Positions 1 through 8,041 are shown, counted from the first letter of the stretch. The stretch is 64,000 nucleotides of DNA from Enterobacter cloacae complex sp. ECNIH7 (GCF_002208095.1 NZ_CP017990.1:2356001-2420000), one strand, 5' to 3'. Notes: generated by a model from the letters alone, not told the origin. Program-made: numbers and translations.

Positions 1-1643
1 ACCAGCCCCATACCGAGCACGGCAAGAATGAAAATGGCGACCACCGACCCGGCCACCCGCCATTTTCTGGCGATAACGCGGGCAAGCAGCTGGCGAAAAC
101 GGTTATAGCGAGGCGTGTTATAGATGGCGGCATGACCCCCTTCTACTTTAGGGATCGCCGGCAGGATCTTCACCCCAAGATAGGGCGTGAACACCACCGC
201 GACAAACCACGATGCAATCAGGGCGAGGCCGACAATCCAGAACATATTGCTGGTGTATTCCCCTGCGGTCGACTGGGCAAAGCCATTCGGCATAAAGCCA
301 ATGGCCGTCACCAGAGTACCGGCCAGCATGGGCGCAGCGGTATGGCTCCAGGCGAAGGCCGAGGCTTTGATTCTGTCGTAACCTTCCTCCATTTTCACCA
401 CCATCATTTCGATGGCGATGATGGCATCATCAACCAGCAGGCCGAGGGCGAGGATCAGGGAGCCCAGCGTAACGCGGTCAAAGTTTATCCCCGCGGCTTC
501 CATCACCACGAAAACGACCGCCAGCGTCAGCGGGACCGCCGCCGCAACGACAACACCCACGCGCCAGCCCATGCTGATAAAACACACCACCATGACCACA
601 AGCAGGGCGACGAAGAATTTGATCATGAACTCATCGACCGACGAGCGAATATTCACGGACTGGTCGGTGACCTTGGTCAGGGACATGCCCAGCGGCAGGC
701 TGTCATTTATTTTCGCCGTTTCCGCATCCAGCGCTTTTCCCAGCGCCAGACCGTTCCAGCCTTCACGCATCACGATGCCCAGCAGAAGGGCGGGCTCATG
801 CTGATTGCGTATCAGCATCGTCGGGGGATCTTCGTAGCCTCGCTCAACCGTTGCCACATCAGACAGCTTGAGCGTTTTGCCCTGAGCCACAAAAGGCGTA
901 TCGCGGATTTTCTGCAGTTCATCGAACGCGCCGTCCAGGCGGATAAAAATCTGCGCGCCTCGGGTCTCAATGGAGCCCGCCGCGGCTAACGCGTTCTGGC
1001 TGTTGAGGGCGTTGAAAATATCCTGCGGTGAGAGCCCTATCGTCGCCAGACGGTCATGGGAGAAGGAGATGTAAATCCGCTCGGCCTGTTCGCCGATAAT
1101 GTTCACTTTCTTCACGCCGGGAACGTGCAGAAGCTGCTGGCGCAGGCCTTCGGCATCGCGTACCAGCTGCCGCTGCGGTTCGCCTTTCGCTTTCAGCGCA
1201 AAGAGGGCAAAGGTGACATCCGAGAATTCGTCATTGATCATCGGGCCGATGACGCCCGCCGGAAGTCGCTGCGATTCATCTCCAAGCTTCTTCCGCGCCT
1301 GATAGAACTCCTCCTGCACTTCGGCTGGCGGGGTCTTGTCCTGCAATGACAACGTGATAAACGCCATGCCGGGACGGGTATAGGTTTCGGTACGGTCATA
1401 CCATTTGAGTTCCTGCAGGCGTTTTTCCAGCGGTTCGGCGACCTGATCCTGAATTTCCTGCGCGGTGGCGCCCGGCCAGACGGTTATCACCGTCATTTGC
1501 TTTACCGTGAAGGGCGGATCTTCCGCGCGTCCGAGCCCAAAGAAGGCGTAAATTCCGGCAATCGTAACCAGAACGATCAGAAACAGCGTAATGGAACGTT
1601 CGCGGACGGCCAGCGCCGACAGGTTGAAGCGGCTTCCGCTCAT
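1..1643 (-). CDS. RND efflux permease (N-terminal part; cut by window start)
   Basis: Inner-membrane proton-driven RND pump subunit that would pair with the adjacent membrane fusion lipoprotein to export drugs or other toxic compounds. The reverse strand reads open from an ATG at 1643 to the window edge, about 547 residues of a family usually slightly over 1000. The N-terminus MSGSRFNLSALAVRERSITL is followed by a first membrane helix (residues about 18-37) and a porter-domain segment with the WPGATAQEIQDQV signature. A later membrane helix carries LGLLVDDAIIAIE near residue 400, containing the paired Asp residues that relay protons in AcrB-like pumps. Its start overlaps the fusion-protein stop by 4 bp (ATGA), so translation is coupled. 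The sequence style suggests the TriC-like branch rather than AcrB, but the substrate cannot be read from the sequence. Confidence 0.93.
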   Translation of the reverse strand, partial: MSGSRFNLSALAVRERSITLFLIVLVTIAGIYAFFGLGRAEDPPFTVKQMTVITVWPGATAQEIQDQVAEPLEKRLQELKWYDRTETYTRPGMAFITLSLQDKTPPAEVQEEFYQARKKLGDESQRLPAGVIGPMINDEFSDVTFALFALKAKGEPQRQLVRDAEGLRQQLLHVPGVKKVNIIGEQAERIYISFSHDRLATIGLSPQDIFNALNSQNALAAAGSIETRGAQIFIRLDGAFDELQKIRDTPFVAQGKTLKLSDVATVERGYEDPPTMLIRNQHEPALLLGIVMREGWNGLALGKALDAETAKINDSLPLGMSLTKVTDQSVNIRSSVDEFMIKFFVALLVVMVVCFISMGWRVGVVVAAAVPLTLAVVFVVMEAAGINFDRVTLGSLILALGLLVDDAIIAIEMMVVKMEEGYDRIKASAFAWSHTAAPMLAGTLVTAIGFMPNGFAQSTAGEYTSNMFWIVGLALIASWFVAVVFTPYLGVKILPAIPKVEGGHAAIYNTPRYNRFRQLLARVIARKWRVAGSVVAIFILAVLGMGL

Positions 1644-2749
1644 GGCGTATTCTCCGCCAGGGCGGCATTGCGTTGCTCGGCAAGCCTGACGACCTCACCT
1701 TCGTGCAGAAGATGGGCACCTAACGCAACAATCTTCTCACCGGGCTTCACGCCGCCCGTGACCTGCGCCGCATCTTCACCCACGCTCAGCACCCTGACGG
1801 GCGTCCATGCGACCTTTGCCGGCTGGGCGGAAATGCGCCAGACGCCGGGACCTTTTCCTGCATCATAGAGTGAAGCCAGCGGGACCTGCATGACCTGACC
1901 TTCCGCTTTATTGTCCTGAATGTTCAGCGTGACGGTCGCCCCCAGCGGCGCGTTCGCCAGCAGGCCATCCAGCACGTAGCGGGCTTCATACGTGCGGGTC
2001 GCGGCATCGGCCGAGTCAGACAGCAGGCGCAGCGTTGCGGTGACAGGATGTTTTTCATTGCCATACAGCGTGGCCTGCGCTTCGCTTCCGACGGCAGGAC
2101 GCAGCGTTTCCGGAAGCTGGACGAGCGCTTCACGCTGTCCCGCTCTGGCGAGCCTGATCGCCACCTGTCCGGCACTGACGACCTGACCCGGCTCGGCGAG
2201 CGTCTCCATGACCACGCCGTCCGAATCCGCCAGCAGCACGGCATAGCCCGTGGCGTTTTGCGCCACGCTGGCCTGCGCCCGGGCGGCGCTGAGATCGGCC
2301 CTGGCCGTATCGGCCGCCGCTTTGATCTGGTCATACTCCGAGGCAGACACCGCGCCGGACGCCACAAGACCGCGATAGCGCGCCTCATCGCTGGTGGCTT
2401 TTCGCGCGCGCGCCTGGGCCGCATCCACCGCGCGCTGCTGCGCCTGAGCCTGTAATTTCAGGTCAACCGGATCCAGGCGCAGCAGGGGCTGGCCCTGTTT
2501 GACGGTCTGCCCCGTATCGACCAGCCGCTCAAGGATTTTTCCCTGAACCCTGAAACCTAAATCGCTTTGCGTTCTTGCGACCACCACGCCCGTGAAGGCG
2601 CGGGCGCTATTGTTCGCAAGCTCGACGGAGGCGGATCTGACAAGCGGTGGCTTTGTGCGCGGATCGTCACTCGCGGAAATATCGCCGCACGCCACCAGGG
2701 CAAACGGCAGGAGACAAACGGCAACGCGGGCTGAAGTGAGCCTGAGCAT
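1640..2749 (-). CDS. RND efflux membrane fusion lipoprotein
   Basis: Periplasmic adaptor linking an RND permease to an outer membrane channel. The 369-residue protein begins with a lipoprotein signal peptide ending in the lipobox LVAC with Cys21 as the lipidation site, followed by Gly-Asp. Asp at position +2 is the classic inner-membrane retention signal. A lipoyl/barrel segment (about residues 60-90), an alpha-helical hairpin rich in Ala, Gln and Arg (about 95-165) and a second lipoyl half (QNATGYAVLLADSDGVV region) give the usual HlyD/AcrA order. It lies between the tetR gene (74-bp gap) and the permease (4-bp overlap), so the three form one leftward operon. No outer membrane factor gene is seen in the window part of this operon, so it may use TolC or a gene beyond the edge. 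Confidence 0.93.
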   Translation of the reverse strand: MLRLTSARVAVCLLPFALVACGDISASDDPRTKPPLVRSASVELANNSARAFTGVVVARTQSDLGFRVQGKILERLVDTGQTVKQGQPLLRLDPVDLKLQAQAQQRAVDAAQARARKATSDEARYRGLVASGAVSASEYDQIKAAADTARADLSAARAQASVAQNATGYAVLLADSDGVVMETLAEPGQVVSAGQVAIRLARAGQREALVQLPETLRPAVGSEAQATLYGNEKHPVTATLRLLSDSADAATRTYEARYVLDGLLANAPLGATVTLNIQDNKAEGQVMQVPLASLYDAGKGPGVWRISAQPAKVAWTPVRVLSVGEDAAQVTGGVKPGEKIVALGAHLLHEGEVVRLAEQRNAALAENTP

Positions 2750-2796
2750 GGGAAACCTTTTTGACGTAACAGGACGGTATCCGCATTCTCTGACTA

Positions 2797-2820
2797 GTGA
2801 CCAAAATTGTCAATGGTCAC
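2797..2820. promoter_or_regulatory. Probable TetR operator, proximal copy
   Basis: Perfect 7-bp inverted repeat GTGACCA-N10-TGGTCAC in the gap between the tetR stop and the start of the fusion-protein gene. The same architecture, with one mismatch, recurs upstream of tetR at 3477-3500. Two copies with identical arms and identical spacing flanking a TetR gene strongly suggest its own binding site, controlling the pump genes independently of tetR. Confidence 0.65.
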
Positions 2821-2823
2821 AAA

Positions 2824-3438
2824 TTAGGGGGCCAGGCTTCTTAAAATCATTGAAGAGAGTAGCACGGCTGCCGTGGGGGCCATTTCGAGGTTGTACTGCA
2901 GCTGAACGGGGTTAATGTAAGGGCACATAACCATGTAGACGGCAAATGTGACCTCATCCAGCGGCGTTTTTCTTTCAAACTCGCCGGCCTGCCTGCCTTC
3001 GATAATGATGCTCTCGATCAGCTTCATCAGGCTTTCACTGTATTTTTGGGTTGACGGCCACTGCTCCTGCGCGGCGACGGCGGCAATGTCGTATAGCTTA
3101 CGGTCGTGGAAAAACAGCTCGCATCCCGCCTCGGTGAGCGCTTTGAAAAGGCGGCGTAATTTTTCGCTTGCTGACGGCGCATCCTCGATGGCGGAAAGCA
3201 CTGCCGCCATGATCAGCTCCAGGCGGTTAGCGCAGATCACCTCGCCGATAGCCTGTTTGGAATCGAAAAACTTATAGATGTAGGACTTTGAAAAACCAAT
3301 AGATTTAGCCAGTTCGGCGACGGTGGTTTTTTCATAGCCGTAGTGACCGAAGTGCTCAAAAGCCGCTTCGACGATTTGCTCTCTGACAGCGTGGTCAAGG
3401 GGACCACGTGCTGATGGGGGATTCATATTTTTAGTCAT
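2824..3438 (-). CDS. TetR/AcrR-family repressor of the adjacent RND operon
   Basis: Local one-component repressor, 204 residues. The N-terminal helix-turn-helix runs from about residue 20 to 64, with the recognition segment TTVAELAKSIGFSKSYIYKFF typical of TetR proteins. The C-terminal part is an all-helical ligand-binding and dimerisation domain. It is the first gene of the leftward operon tetR-MFP-RND. The inverted repeat GTGACCA-N10-TGGTYAC occurs both upstream of it (3477-3500) and between it and the fusion-protein gene (2797-2820), which points to autoregulation plus control of the pump. A second in-frame ATG lies four codons downstream of the one chosen. Neither has a strong ribosome binding site. 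Confidence 0.9.
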   Translation of the reverse strand: MTKNMNPPSARGPLDHAVREQIVEAAFEHFGHYGYEKTTVAELAKSIGFSKSYIYKFFDSKQAIGEVICANRLELIMAAVLSAIEDAPSASEKLRRLFKALTEAGCELFFHDRKLYDIAAVAAQEQWPSTQKYSESLMKLIESIIIEGRQAGEFERKTPLDEVTFAVYMVMCPYINPVQLQYNLEMAPTAAVLLSSMILRSLAP

Positions 3439-3476
3439 TATTTAAGCTTAGCGTGACGGGCTACGATTAACAACGA

Positions 3477-3500
3477 GTGACCATTTTGAGATTTGGTTAC
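3477..3500. promoter_or_regulatory. Probable TetR operator, distal copy
   Basis: Imperfect inverted repeat GTGACCA-N10-TGGTTAC, 39 bp upstream of the tetR start. Arms and the 10-bp spacer match the copy at 2797-2820 except for one base. The position fits an operator overlapping the tetR promoter. Confidence 0.6.
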
Positions 3501-3606
3501 CGTCATTCATCATGAACCGTTCAGACGGGACGATCAACCAGGTGGGGTAAGTGTATCACTGTTTTTCGTGCACTATGGCATCTATCTGTCTGCGATAAGC
3601 GAGGAT

Positions 3607-3631
3607 TTCAGCGCAACTCCCTTGCGCTGAA
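3607..3631 (-). terminator. Hairpin after the SDR gene
   Basis: Perfect 10-bp stem (TTCAGCGCAA with its complement) around a 5-base loop, 16 bp beyond the stop codon of the leftward SDR gene. There is no strong T tract on the leftward side, so it may be a weak terminator or an RNA-stabilising 3' end. Confidence 0.45.
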
Positions 3632-3646
3632 CAGAGCCGTTTTTGC

Positions 3647-4441
3647 TTAAGCCGAGCGCGGGCGCAATATTTTTTCAACGATAAGCACCAGACGCCTGCG
3701 CGTCACGAACCGGTGTAGCTGCCCCAGAAGCCAGTTACCGCATCCGGTAATCAGGTAGCTACGGTTACTCTCCATGGCCTTCAACGCCAGGGTGACCACC
3801 TTGTGAGCGGGCATTCGTTTACCTACCGAGGCTTCCTCAGCATTCACCACATCAAAAAAGGCCGTATCCGTTGCGCCGGGGCAAAGCGCCAGGACGCGGA
3901 TGCCCTTTGAGCGATATTCTCCCCACAGCGCGTTCGAAAACGAGAGCAGAAAGGCTTTGGTTGCGCCATAAATCGCCATATAGGGATCCGGTTGCATCGC
4001 GGCCGTTGAGGCAACGTTAATAATCACCCCGGAGCCCTGCTGCAGCATTCCCGGCAACAGGGCGTGAGTCAGCTCCACGGGGGCCATGCAGTTTACGTTA
4101 ATCTCATCACGCTGCCTGTCGATTGACAGCTTTTCGAATGGCCCGTAGGTGGCGAACCCGGCGCAATTAATCAGAATGTCTGGGACGCGTCTTAAGGTTT
4201 CAAGCCGTTCCACAATATGGGGAATGGCTTCCGGTTTCACTAAATCCTGCACGATAATCGTGATGGAGGCGCCGTGCTTTCTGACCAACTCTGCGGCAAG
4301 CGCCTGCAGCTTTGGCTCGCTGCGGGCGACGAGGATCAAGGCCACGCCTCGGGCGGCGAGCTGCCTGGCAAAATCACGGCCTATGCCCGAAGATGCTCCG
4401 GTAATCAGCGCTGTTTTTCCTGTATAATCAAAAGAATTCAT
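3647..4441 (-). CDS. Short-chain dehydrogenase/reductase
   Basis: NAD(P)-dependent oxidoreductase of the classical SDR family, 264 residues, cytosolic. Rossmann motif TGASSGIG at residues 14-21, NCAG at 92-95, catalytic Ser near 145 and YGATK with Tyr158 and Lys162, so the active site is complete. The extended C-terminus with basic residues (RRRLVLIVEKILRPRSA) resembles SDRs that act on lipophilic substrates, but the substrate is unknown. It is transcribed away from a MerR regulator. The shared gap carries a MerR-style promoter with an over-long spacer directed at this gene (4477-4507), making it the likely target. Confidence 0.88.
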   Translation of the reverse strand: MNSFDYTGKTALITGASSGIGRDFARQLAARGVALILVARSEPKLQALAAELVRKHGASITIIVQDLVKPEAIPHIVERLETLRRVPDILINCAGFATYGPFEKLSIDRQRDEINVNCMAPVELTHALLPGMLQQGSGVIINVASTAAMQPDPYMAIYGATKAFLLSFSNALWGEYRSKGIRVLALCPGATDTAFFDVVNAEEASVGKRMPAHKVVTLALKAMESNRSYLITGCGNWLLGQLHRFVTRRRLVLIVEKILRPRSA

Positions 4442-4476
4442 ATCTTTAATCCCGTTTCCCTAATGTATTCCGCACA

Positions 4477-4507
4477 GGATAAACCGTGCACTTAGGTACA
4501 CGGTCAA
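4477..4507 (-). promoter_or_regulatory. MerR-type promoter/operator driving the SDR gene
   Basis: On the leftward strand a -35-like TTGACC is followed by a 19-bp spacer and a weak -10-like TTATCC. The segment between and overlapping these hexamers is a dyad with arms ACCGTG and CACGGT (4483-4504, 8 of 9 positions when the arms are extended). An over-long 19-20 bp spacer filled by a dyad is the hallmark of promoters activated by DNA distortion by MerR proteins. The divergent gene encodes such a protein. The hexamer assignment is by eye. Confidence 0.55.
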
Positions 4508-4537
4508 GCGTGATTTTTCCAGAGTGAGGGCGACGCG

Positions 4538-4906
4538 ATGCGAATTGGTGAACTGTGTGCGAAAACGGGATTGTCGAAAGAGACGGTGCGTTACTATGAG
4601 CGACAGGGGCTATTAGAGAATATCCCGCAGCCCAATCGCAGCAATAACTACAAAGTTTATTCCGCCGTCGATTTACAGCGTTTAAACATGATCAAGCATG
4701 CCAAAATGCTGGGCTTTACCTTAGCCGAAATTGCAGAGGTTTTAGCTGTCTGGGTTGACGACAACTTTACCGCTGAGCAAAAACAGGCTTCTCTGCGCCG
4801 CAAGCTGCAGCAGCTTGAAGAGAAAGAAGCGGCGTTAATTGAACTCAGAGCCAGGTTGAAAAACGCTATTAATAAGGTCGGCCAGCCTTGCGTCGACACG
4901 TTTTGA
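4538..4906 (+). CDS. MerR-family transcriptional regulator
   Basis: Small activator-repressor of 122 residues. The N-terminal winged helix-turn-helix (RIGELCAKTGLSKETVRYYE, residues 2-21) and the following SNNYKVYSAVDLQRLNMI wing are diagnostic for MerR proteins. A dimerisation coiled coil occupies roughly residues 78-112 (KQASLRRKLQQLEEKEAALIE). The C-terminal effector region is very short, with a single Cys in GQPCVDTF, so it does not show the multi-cysteine patterns of mercury, copper or SoxR-type sensors. It is divergent from the SDR gene, with a MerR-like dyad promoter in the gap. The signal is not evident. Confidence 0.9.
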   Translation: MRIGELCAKTGLSKETVRYYERQGLLENIPQPNRSNNYKVYSAVDLQRLNMIKHAKMLGFTLAEIAEVLAVWVDDNFTAEQKQASLRRKLQQLEEKEAALIELRARLKNAINKVGQPCVDTF

Positions 4907-4921
4907 TCGCCGGGTGAGAGG

Positions 4922-4944
4922 AGGCCGCAAAACCGATGCGGCCT
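4922..4944 (+). terminator. Terminator-like hairpin after merR
   Basis: Perfect 8-bp stem AGGCCGCA/TGCGGCCT with a 7-base loop, 16 bp after the MerR stop codon, followed by a short T-containing tail (TTATCT). The weak T tract lowers confidence in strict factor-independent termination. Confidence 0.5.
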
Positions 4945-4950
4945 TATCTG

Positions 4951-5085
4951 TCAGGCAGCCAGTTCAGGCATCTGTTCCTTCACGAAATTCAATACTATCC
5001 TCGCGTCGAGAGAGGCATAGGGCAGGCTCTCAATTGAAAACCGCACACAGAGTAGTCCTGAGGTTGTCAGCGAAATGCGCGCCAT
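4951..5085 (-). CDS. Possible 44-residue small ORF downstream of the LysR gene
   Basis: Short leftward reading frame starting ATG-GCG-CGC at 5085 and ending in MPELAA before a stop, lying 49 bp beyond the LysR gene in the same direction. A purine stretch (AAGAG) directly abuts the ATG, too close for a normal ribosome binding site. The composition (FSIESLPYASLDARIVLNFV) looks protein-like, but I recognise no family. It could be the 3' remnant of a deleted gene or chance. Confidence 0.18.
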   Translation of the reverse strand: MARISLTTSGLLCVRFSIESLPYASLDARIVLNFVKEQMPELAA

Positions 5086-5134
5086 CTCTTATTTTGGCGA
5101 GAAATTAACCGCAGATGCCTGACGCGATTTAATT

Positions 5135-6046
5135 TTACTGCTTTTTTAGCCAGTCGAGAAAAAACTGGCTAAAAGCCGTGACCTGAAGCGGCTGCAGTTT
5201 GCGCTGGGGGTAAACAAGCTGCAGGCCGACATCTTTGCGATCGTATCGGCTAAAGCCGGTGAAGCTGTCGGCAAACAGTACCGTGAGCCTTCCGGTTTCA
5301 ACATCGTCTTTGACGTCCCACCACGATTTCCCCGCGATGCCAGCTCCGCTGAGTGCCCACTGGCGAAGTAAAGCCCCGTCGTCGCACACCATGGCTGGCT
5401 CTACGCAAACGACGCTTTCCTCGCCATCTTTTTCAAAGCGCCATTCGTTCATCACCACGCCCTGAGACTCAAGCGCCAGGCACCGGTGCTGAGCTAAATC
5501 GGCAAACGTGGCGGGGATGCCGCGTTCGTTAAGATACTCCCCGGAGGCGACCAGCACCCGATGGTTCGGGCGGATGTTTCTGACGACAAGGCTGCTGTCC
5601 GGCAGGTTGCCAAAACGCACGCTCATATCCAGCCGGTTAGCGACCAGGTCCTCAATGTGTTCTCTTAACGAGATGAAAAATTTAACGTCGGGATGGCGTC
5701 GTGAGAATTCCACGACGGCGGGGCTAAGATACTGTCTGCCAAAGTCCGAGGGCGCAGAAAGGCGAATGTTGCCGCTGAGCACGCCTTCCTTTTGCGCCAG
5801 TAACGACTCGGCGTGATGCACTTCTTCCAGCACGCGCAGCGCGGCATGGTAAAACTCTTCCCCGGCGCGGGTCAGCGCGATCGATCGCGTTGAGCGGTGA
5901 AACAGGCGCGTCTGGTAACGCTCCTCAATCGCCTTCAGCCTGGCCGTCATGGTGGCGGGAGAAAGCGACAGGCGTCGCCCGGCGGCAGAAAGACCCCCGG
6001 CCTCGGCAACTTCCACCAGTAACGCCATGTCTTCGAGTTTACCCAT
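5135..6046 (-). CDS. LysR-family transcriptional regulator
   Basis: Local regulator of 303 residues, full length for LysR proteins. The N-terminal helix-turn-helix (GGLSAAGRRLSLSPATMTARLKAIE, residues about 17-42) is followed by the RLFHRSTRSIALTRAGEEFY linker helix and a periplasmic-binding-protein-like effector domain (about 92-300). It resembles the YafC/DsdC-unrelated subgroup that controls neighbouring oxidoreductases. It is divergent from the old yellow enzyme/SDR operon across a 99-bp gap containing the inverted repeat at 6068-6103, the expected LysR arrangement of autorepression and activation of the divergent genes. The inducer is unknown. Confidence 0.9.
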   Translation of the reverse strand: MGKLEDMALLVEVAEAGGLSAAGRRLSLSPATMTARLKAIEERYQTRLFHRSTRSIALTRAGEEFYHAALRVLEEVHHAESLLAQKEGVLSGNIRLSAPSDFGRQYLSPAVVEFSRRHPDVKFFISLREHIEDLVANRLDMSVRFGNLPDSSLVVRNIRPNHRVLVASGEYLNERGIPATFADLAQHRCLALESQGVVMNEWRFEKDGEESVVCVEPAMVCDDGALLRQWALSGAGIAGKSWWDVKDDVETGRLTVLFADSFTGFSRYDRKDVGLQLVYPQRKLQPLQVTAFSQFFLDWLKKQ

Positions 6047-6067
6047 TATTCATATTTTCCGAAAAGT

Positions 6068-6103
6068 GCATCTGCTTTTAGCGTAATTATCAAAACCAGA
6101 TGC
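6068..6103. promoter_or_regulatory. Inverted repeat between lysR and the ene-reductase operon
   Basis: Perfect 7-bp arms GCATCTG and CAGATGC separated by 22 bp, centred in the divergent gap. Position and symmetry fit a LysR recognition region. The long spacer is unusual, so a half-site arrangement is possible. Confidence 0.35.
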
Positions 6104-6145
6104 CGCCTGTAAAGTGATTTCATCCAAACCATAAGGAATGAAAAC

Positions 6146-7261
6146 ATGCAACGTATCTCACTTTTTGAACGCTACAGGCTGAGTCAGCAGGACCTGAAAA
6201 ACCGTATCGTTATGGCGCCGATGACCCGCGCGCGCTCCCTACAGCCGGGAAATATTCCCTCGGCGCTGATGGCGGAGTATTACCGGCAGCGGGCCAGCGC
6301 CGGATTAATTATCACGGAAGCCACCCAGATTTCGCCTCAGGGCCAGGGATACTCATGGACGCCCGGCATCCATTCGCCTGAGCAGGTTTCAGGATGGCAG
6401 CTCACCACTGGCGCCGTGCATCAGGCGGGCGGGGTGATTTTTTCGCAGCTCTGGCACGTCGGGCGAATGTCGCACGCCAGTTTTCATCAGGATGGTCAGC
6501 CCGTCGCCCCGTCAGCACTGGCGCCGGACGCGCAGGTGTGGGTGGTGAACGAAAAGGGCGAAGGCCAAATGGTTGACTGCCCGCAGCCGAGAACCCTCTC
6601 GCGCAAGGACATTCACAGCATCATCGCGGACTATCGTCAGGCGGCACTGAATGCCGTTCAGGCCGGGTTCGACGGCGTGGAGGTTCACGGCGGAAACGGC
6701 TATCTGATCGACCAGTTTCTGCGTCAAACCTCCAACAAACGCACGGACGAGTACGGCGGCACGCTGGCGAACCGGATCCGCTTTGCTCAGGAGGTACTAA
6801 GCGCCATTGCCGAGGCCATTGGCCGCGAGCGTACGGGCATTCGCCTTTCCCCGTTTATTACCCAGCGCGGGATGAACGATCCGCAGGTGACGGAAGCCAT
6901 ACTCGCTCTCGCGGCCTGGTGTGAACAAAAAGGGATTGCGTTCATCCACCTGGCGGAAGCCGACTGGGACGATGCGCCGCAGGTACCTGAGCAGTTCCGG
7001 CAATCGCTTCGCGAGACCTTTAGCGGAACCCTTATCGTCGCGGGGAACTATGACCTTGAAAAAGCGGAAAAGATCCTTGCTGCCGGCTATGCCGATTTGA
7101 TTGCCTTCGGACGGCCGTTTATTGCCAACCCGGATTTACCCCACCGGCTGGCGCACCAGCTGCCTCTGGCCCAGGTCCGCGACCCCGCTACGCTGTTTGG
7201 CGGCACCGCGACGGGATATACCGATTACCCCATTTACACCCAGCAGGAGGAAACGCTATGA
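6146..7261 (+). CDS. Old yellow enzyme family FMN oxidoreductase (NemA-like ene-reductase)
   Basis: Flavoprotein that would reduce activated carbon-carbon double bonds or nitro compounds with NAD(P)H. It has 371 residues, the usual length for the NemA/OYE family. The FMN-barrel start is seen as IVMAPMTRAR (21-30), with QLWHVGR (101-107), the substrate-anion-binding pair His181 and Asn184 in VEVHGGNGYLIDQFLR, DEYGG (201-205) and the phosphate-binding FGRPFIANPDLP near the C-terminus. A good ribosome binding site (AAGGA) precedes the ATG. It overlaps the following SDR gene by 4 bp, so the two are translationally coupled and probably regulated by the divergent LysR protein. Confidence 0.93.
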   Translation: MQRISLFERYRLSQQDLKNRIVMAPMTRARSLQPGNIPSALMAEYYRQRASAGLIITEATQISPQGQGYSWTPGIHSPEQVSGWQLTTGAVHQAGGVIFSQLWHVGRMSHASFHQDGQPVAPSALAPDAQVWVVNEKGEGQMVDCPQPRTLSRKDIHSIIADYRQAALNAVQAGFDGVEVHGGNGYLIDQFLRQTSNKRTDEYGGTLANRIRFAQEVLSAIAEAIGRERTGIRLSPFITQRGMNDPQVTEAILALAAWCEQKGIAFIHLAEADWDDAPQVPEQFRQSLRETFSGTLIVAGNYDLEKAEKILAAGYADLIAFGRPFIANPDLPHRLAHQLPLAQVRDPATLFGGTATGYTDYPIYTQQEETL

Positions 7262-7977
7262 CCCGTAAAACCTTAATTATCGGCGGCGCTTCCGGCATCG
7301 GTTTCGCCGTGGGCAGCCTGCTTGCCGGGCGCGGCGAGGAGATTATTCTTGCGGGCCGCGACGGCGCGAAGCTGGACGCTGCGCGGCAACGGCTGAGCGC
7401 CCACGCCGCGTCTGTTCATACCTTCGTGCTGGATATCAGCCGTGAGGCAGAGATTCTCGCACTCGGTGAAACGCTGGGTGAAGTCAATAATATTGTCGTT
7501 ACGGCGGGTTCACAGGCTCCGGGAGGGCTTCTTTCCGGGCTGGATCTCCGCGCGGCAAGGCTGGCCTTTGATACAAAATTCTGGGGAAGCCTCAATGTTG
7601 CCCGCTATCTCGGCGGGAACATCGCCCCCGGCGGTACGCTGACGTTCACCAGCGGGTTCGTGGCGCGTCGCACCCTGGCGGGCGCCATTGTTAAAACGAC
7701 GATGAATGCCGCCATTGAGGCCGCGACAAAAGTGCTGGCGAAAGAGCTTTCACCGCTGCGCGTCAACGTCGTGAGTCCGGGGCTGACCGACACGGAAGCG
7801 TACGCGGGCATGGACGCCGCCGCGCGGGAAAAAATGCTCGCTGGCGCGGCGGAAACCCTGCCGGCCAAAGCCTGGGGAAGGGCGGAGGACATCGCTCAAG
7901 GGTATCTTTTCGCCATTGATAATCCCTTTGTGACGGGGGCGGTCATTGATATTGAGGGCGGGGCGTTAATTAACTGA
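7258..7977 (+). CDS. Atypical SDR-family protein lacking the catalytic tyrosine
   Basis: Rossmann-fold protein of 239 residues coupled to the ene-reductase gene by an ATGA overlap. The nucleotide-binding motif GGASGIGFAVG is at residues 8-18. The region that should carry S-x12-YxxxK reads FTSGFVARRTLAGAIVKTT: the serine and lysine are present, but the position four before the lysine is glycine. The C-terminal SPGLTDTEAY and GGALIN features are retained. Either catalysis works by another residue or the protein has a binding or regulatory role. A mutated pseudogene is unlikely because the frame is intact and the whole subfamily-like region is well formed. Confidence 0.85.
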   Translation: MTRKTLIIGGASGIGFAVGSLLAGRGEEIILAGRDGAKLDAARQRLSAHAASVHTFVLDISREAEILALGETLGEVNNIVVTAGSQAPGGLLSGLDLRAARLAFDTKFWGSLNVARYLGGNIAPGGTLTFTSGFVARRTLAGAIVKTTMNAAIEAATKVLAKELSPLRVNVVSPGLTDTEAYAGMDAAAREKMLAGAAETLPAKAWGRAEDIAQGYLFAIDNPFVTGAVIDIEGGALIN

Positions 7978-8041
7978 CCCTCTCTGATTTGAACCGCAGG
8001 AAATCGACTGCGGGTAATGTAATACTCTATTGAGAGATATC

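Noticed and set aside
132..989. A 285-codon rightward frame at the window start
   Set aside because: It is the shadow of the RND permease on the reverse strand, which has membrane helices and the paired Asp motif. The rightward translation is low complexity.
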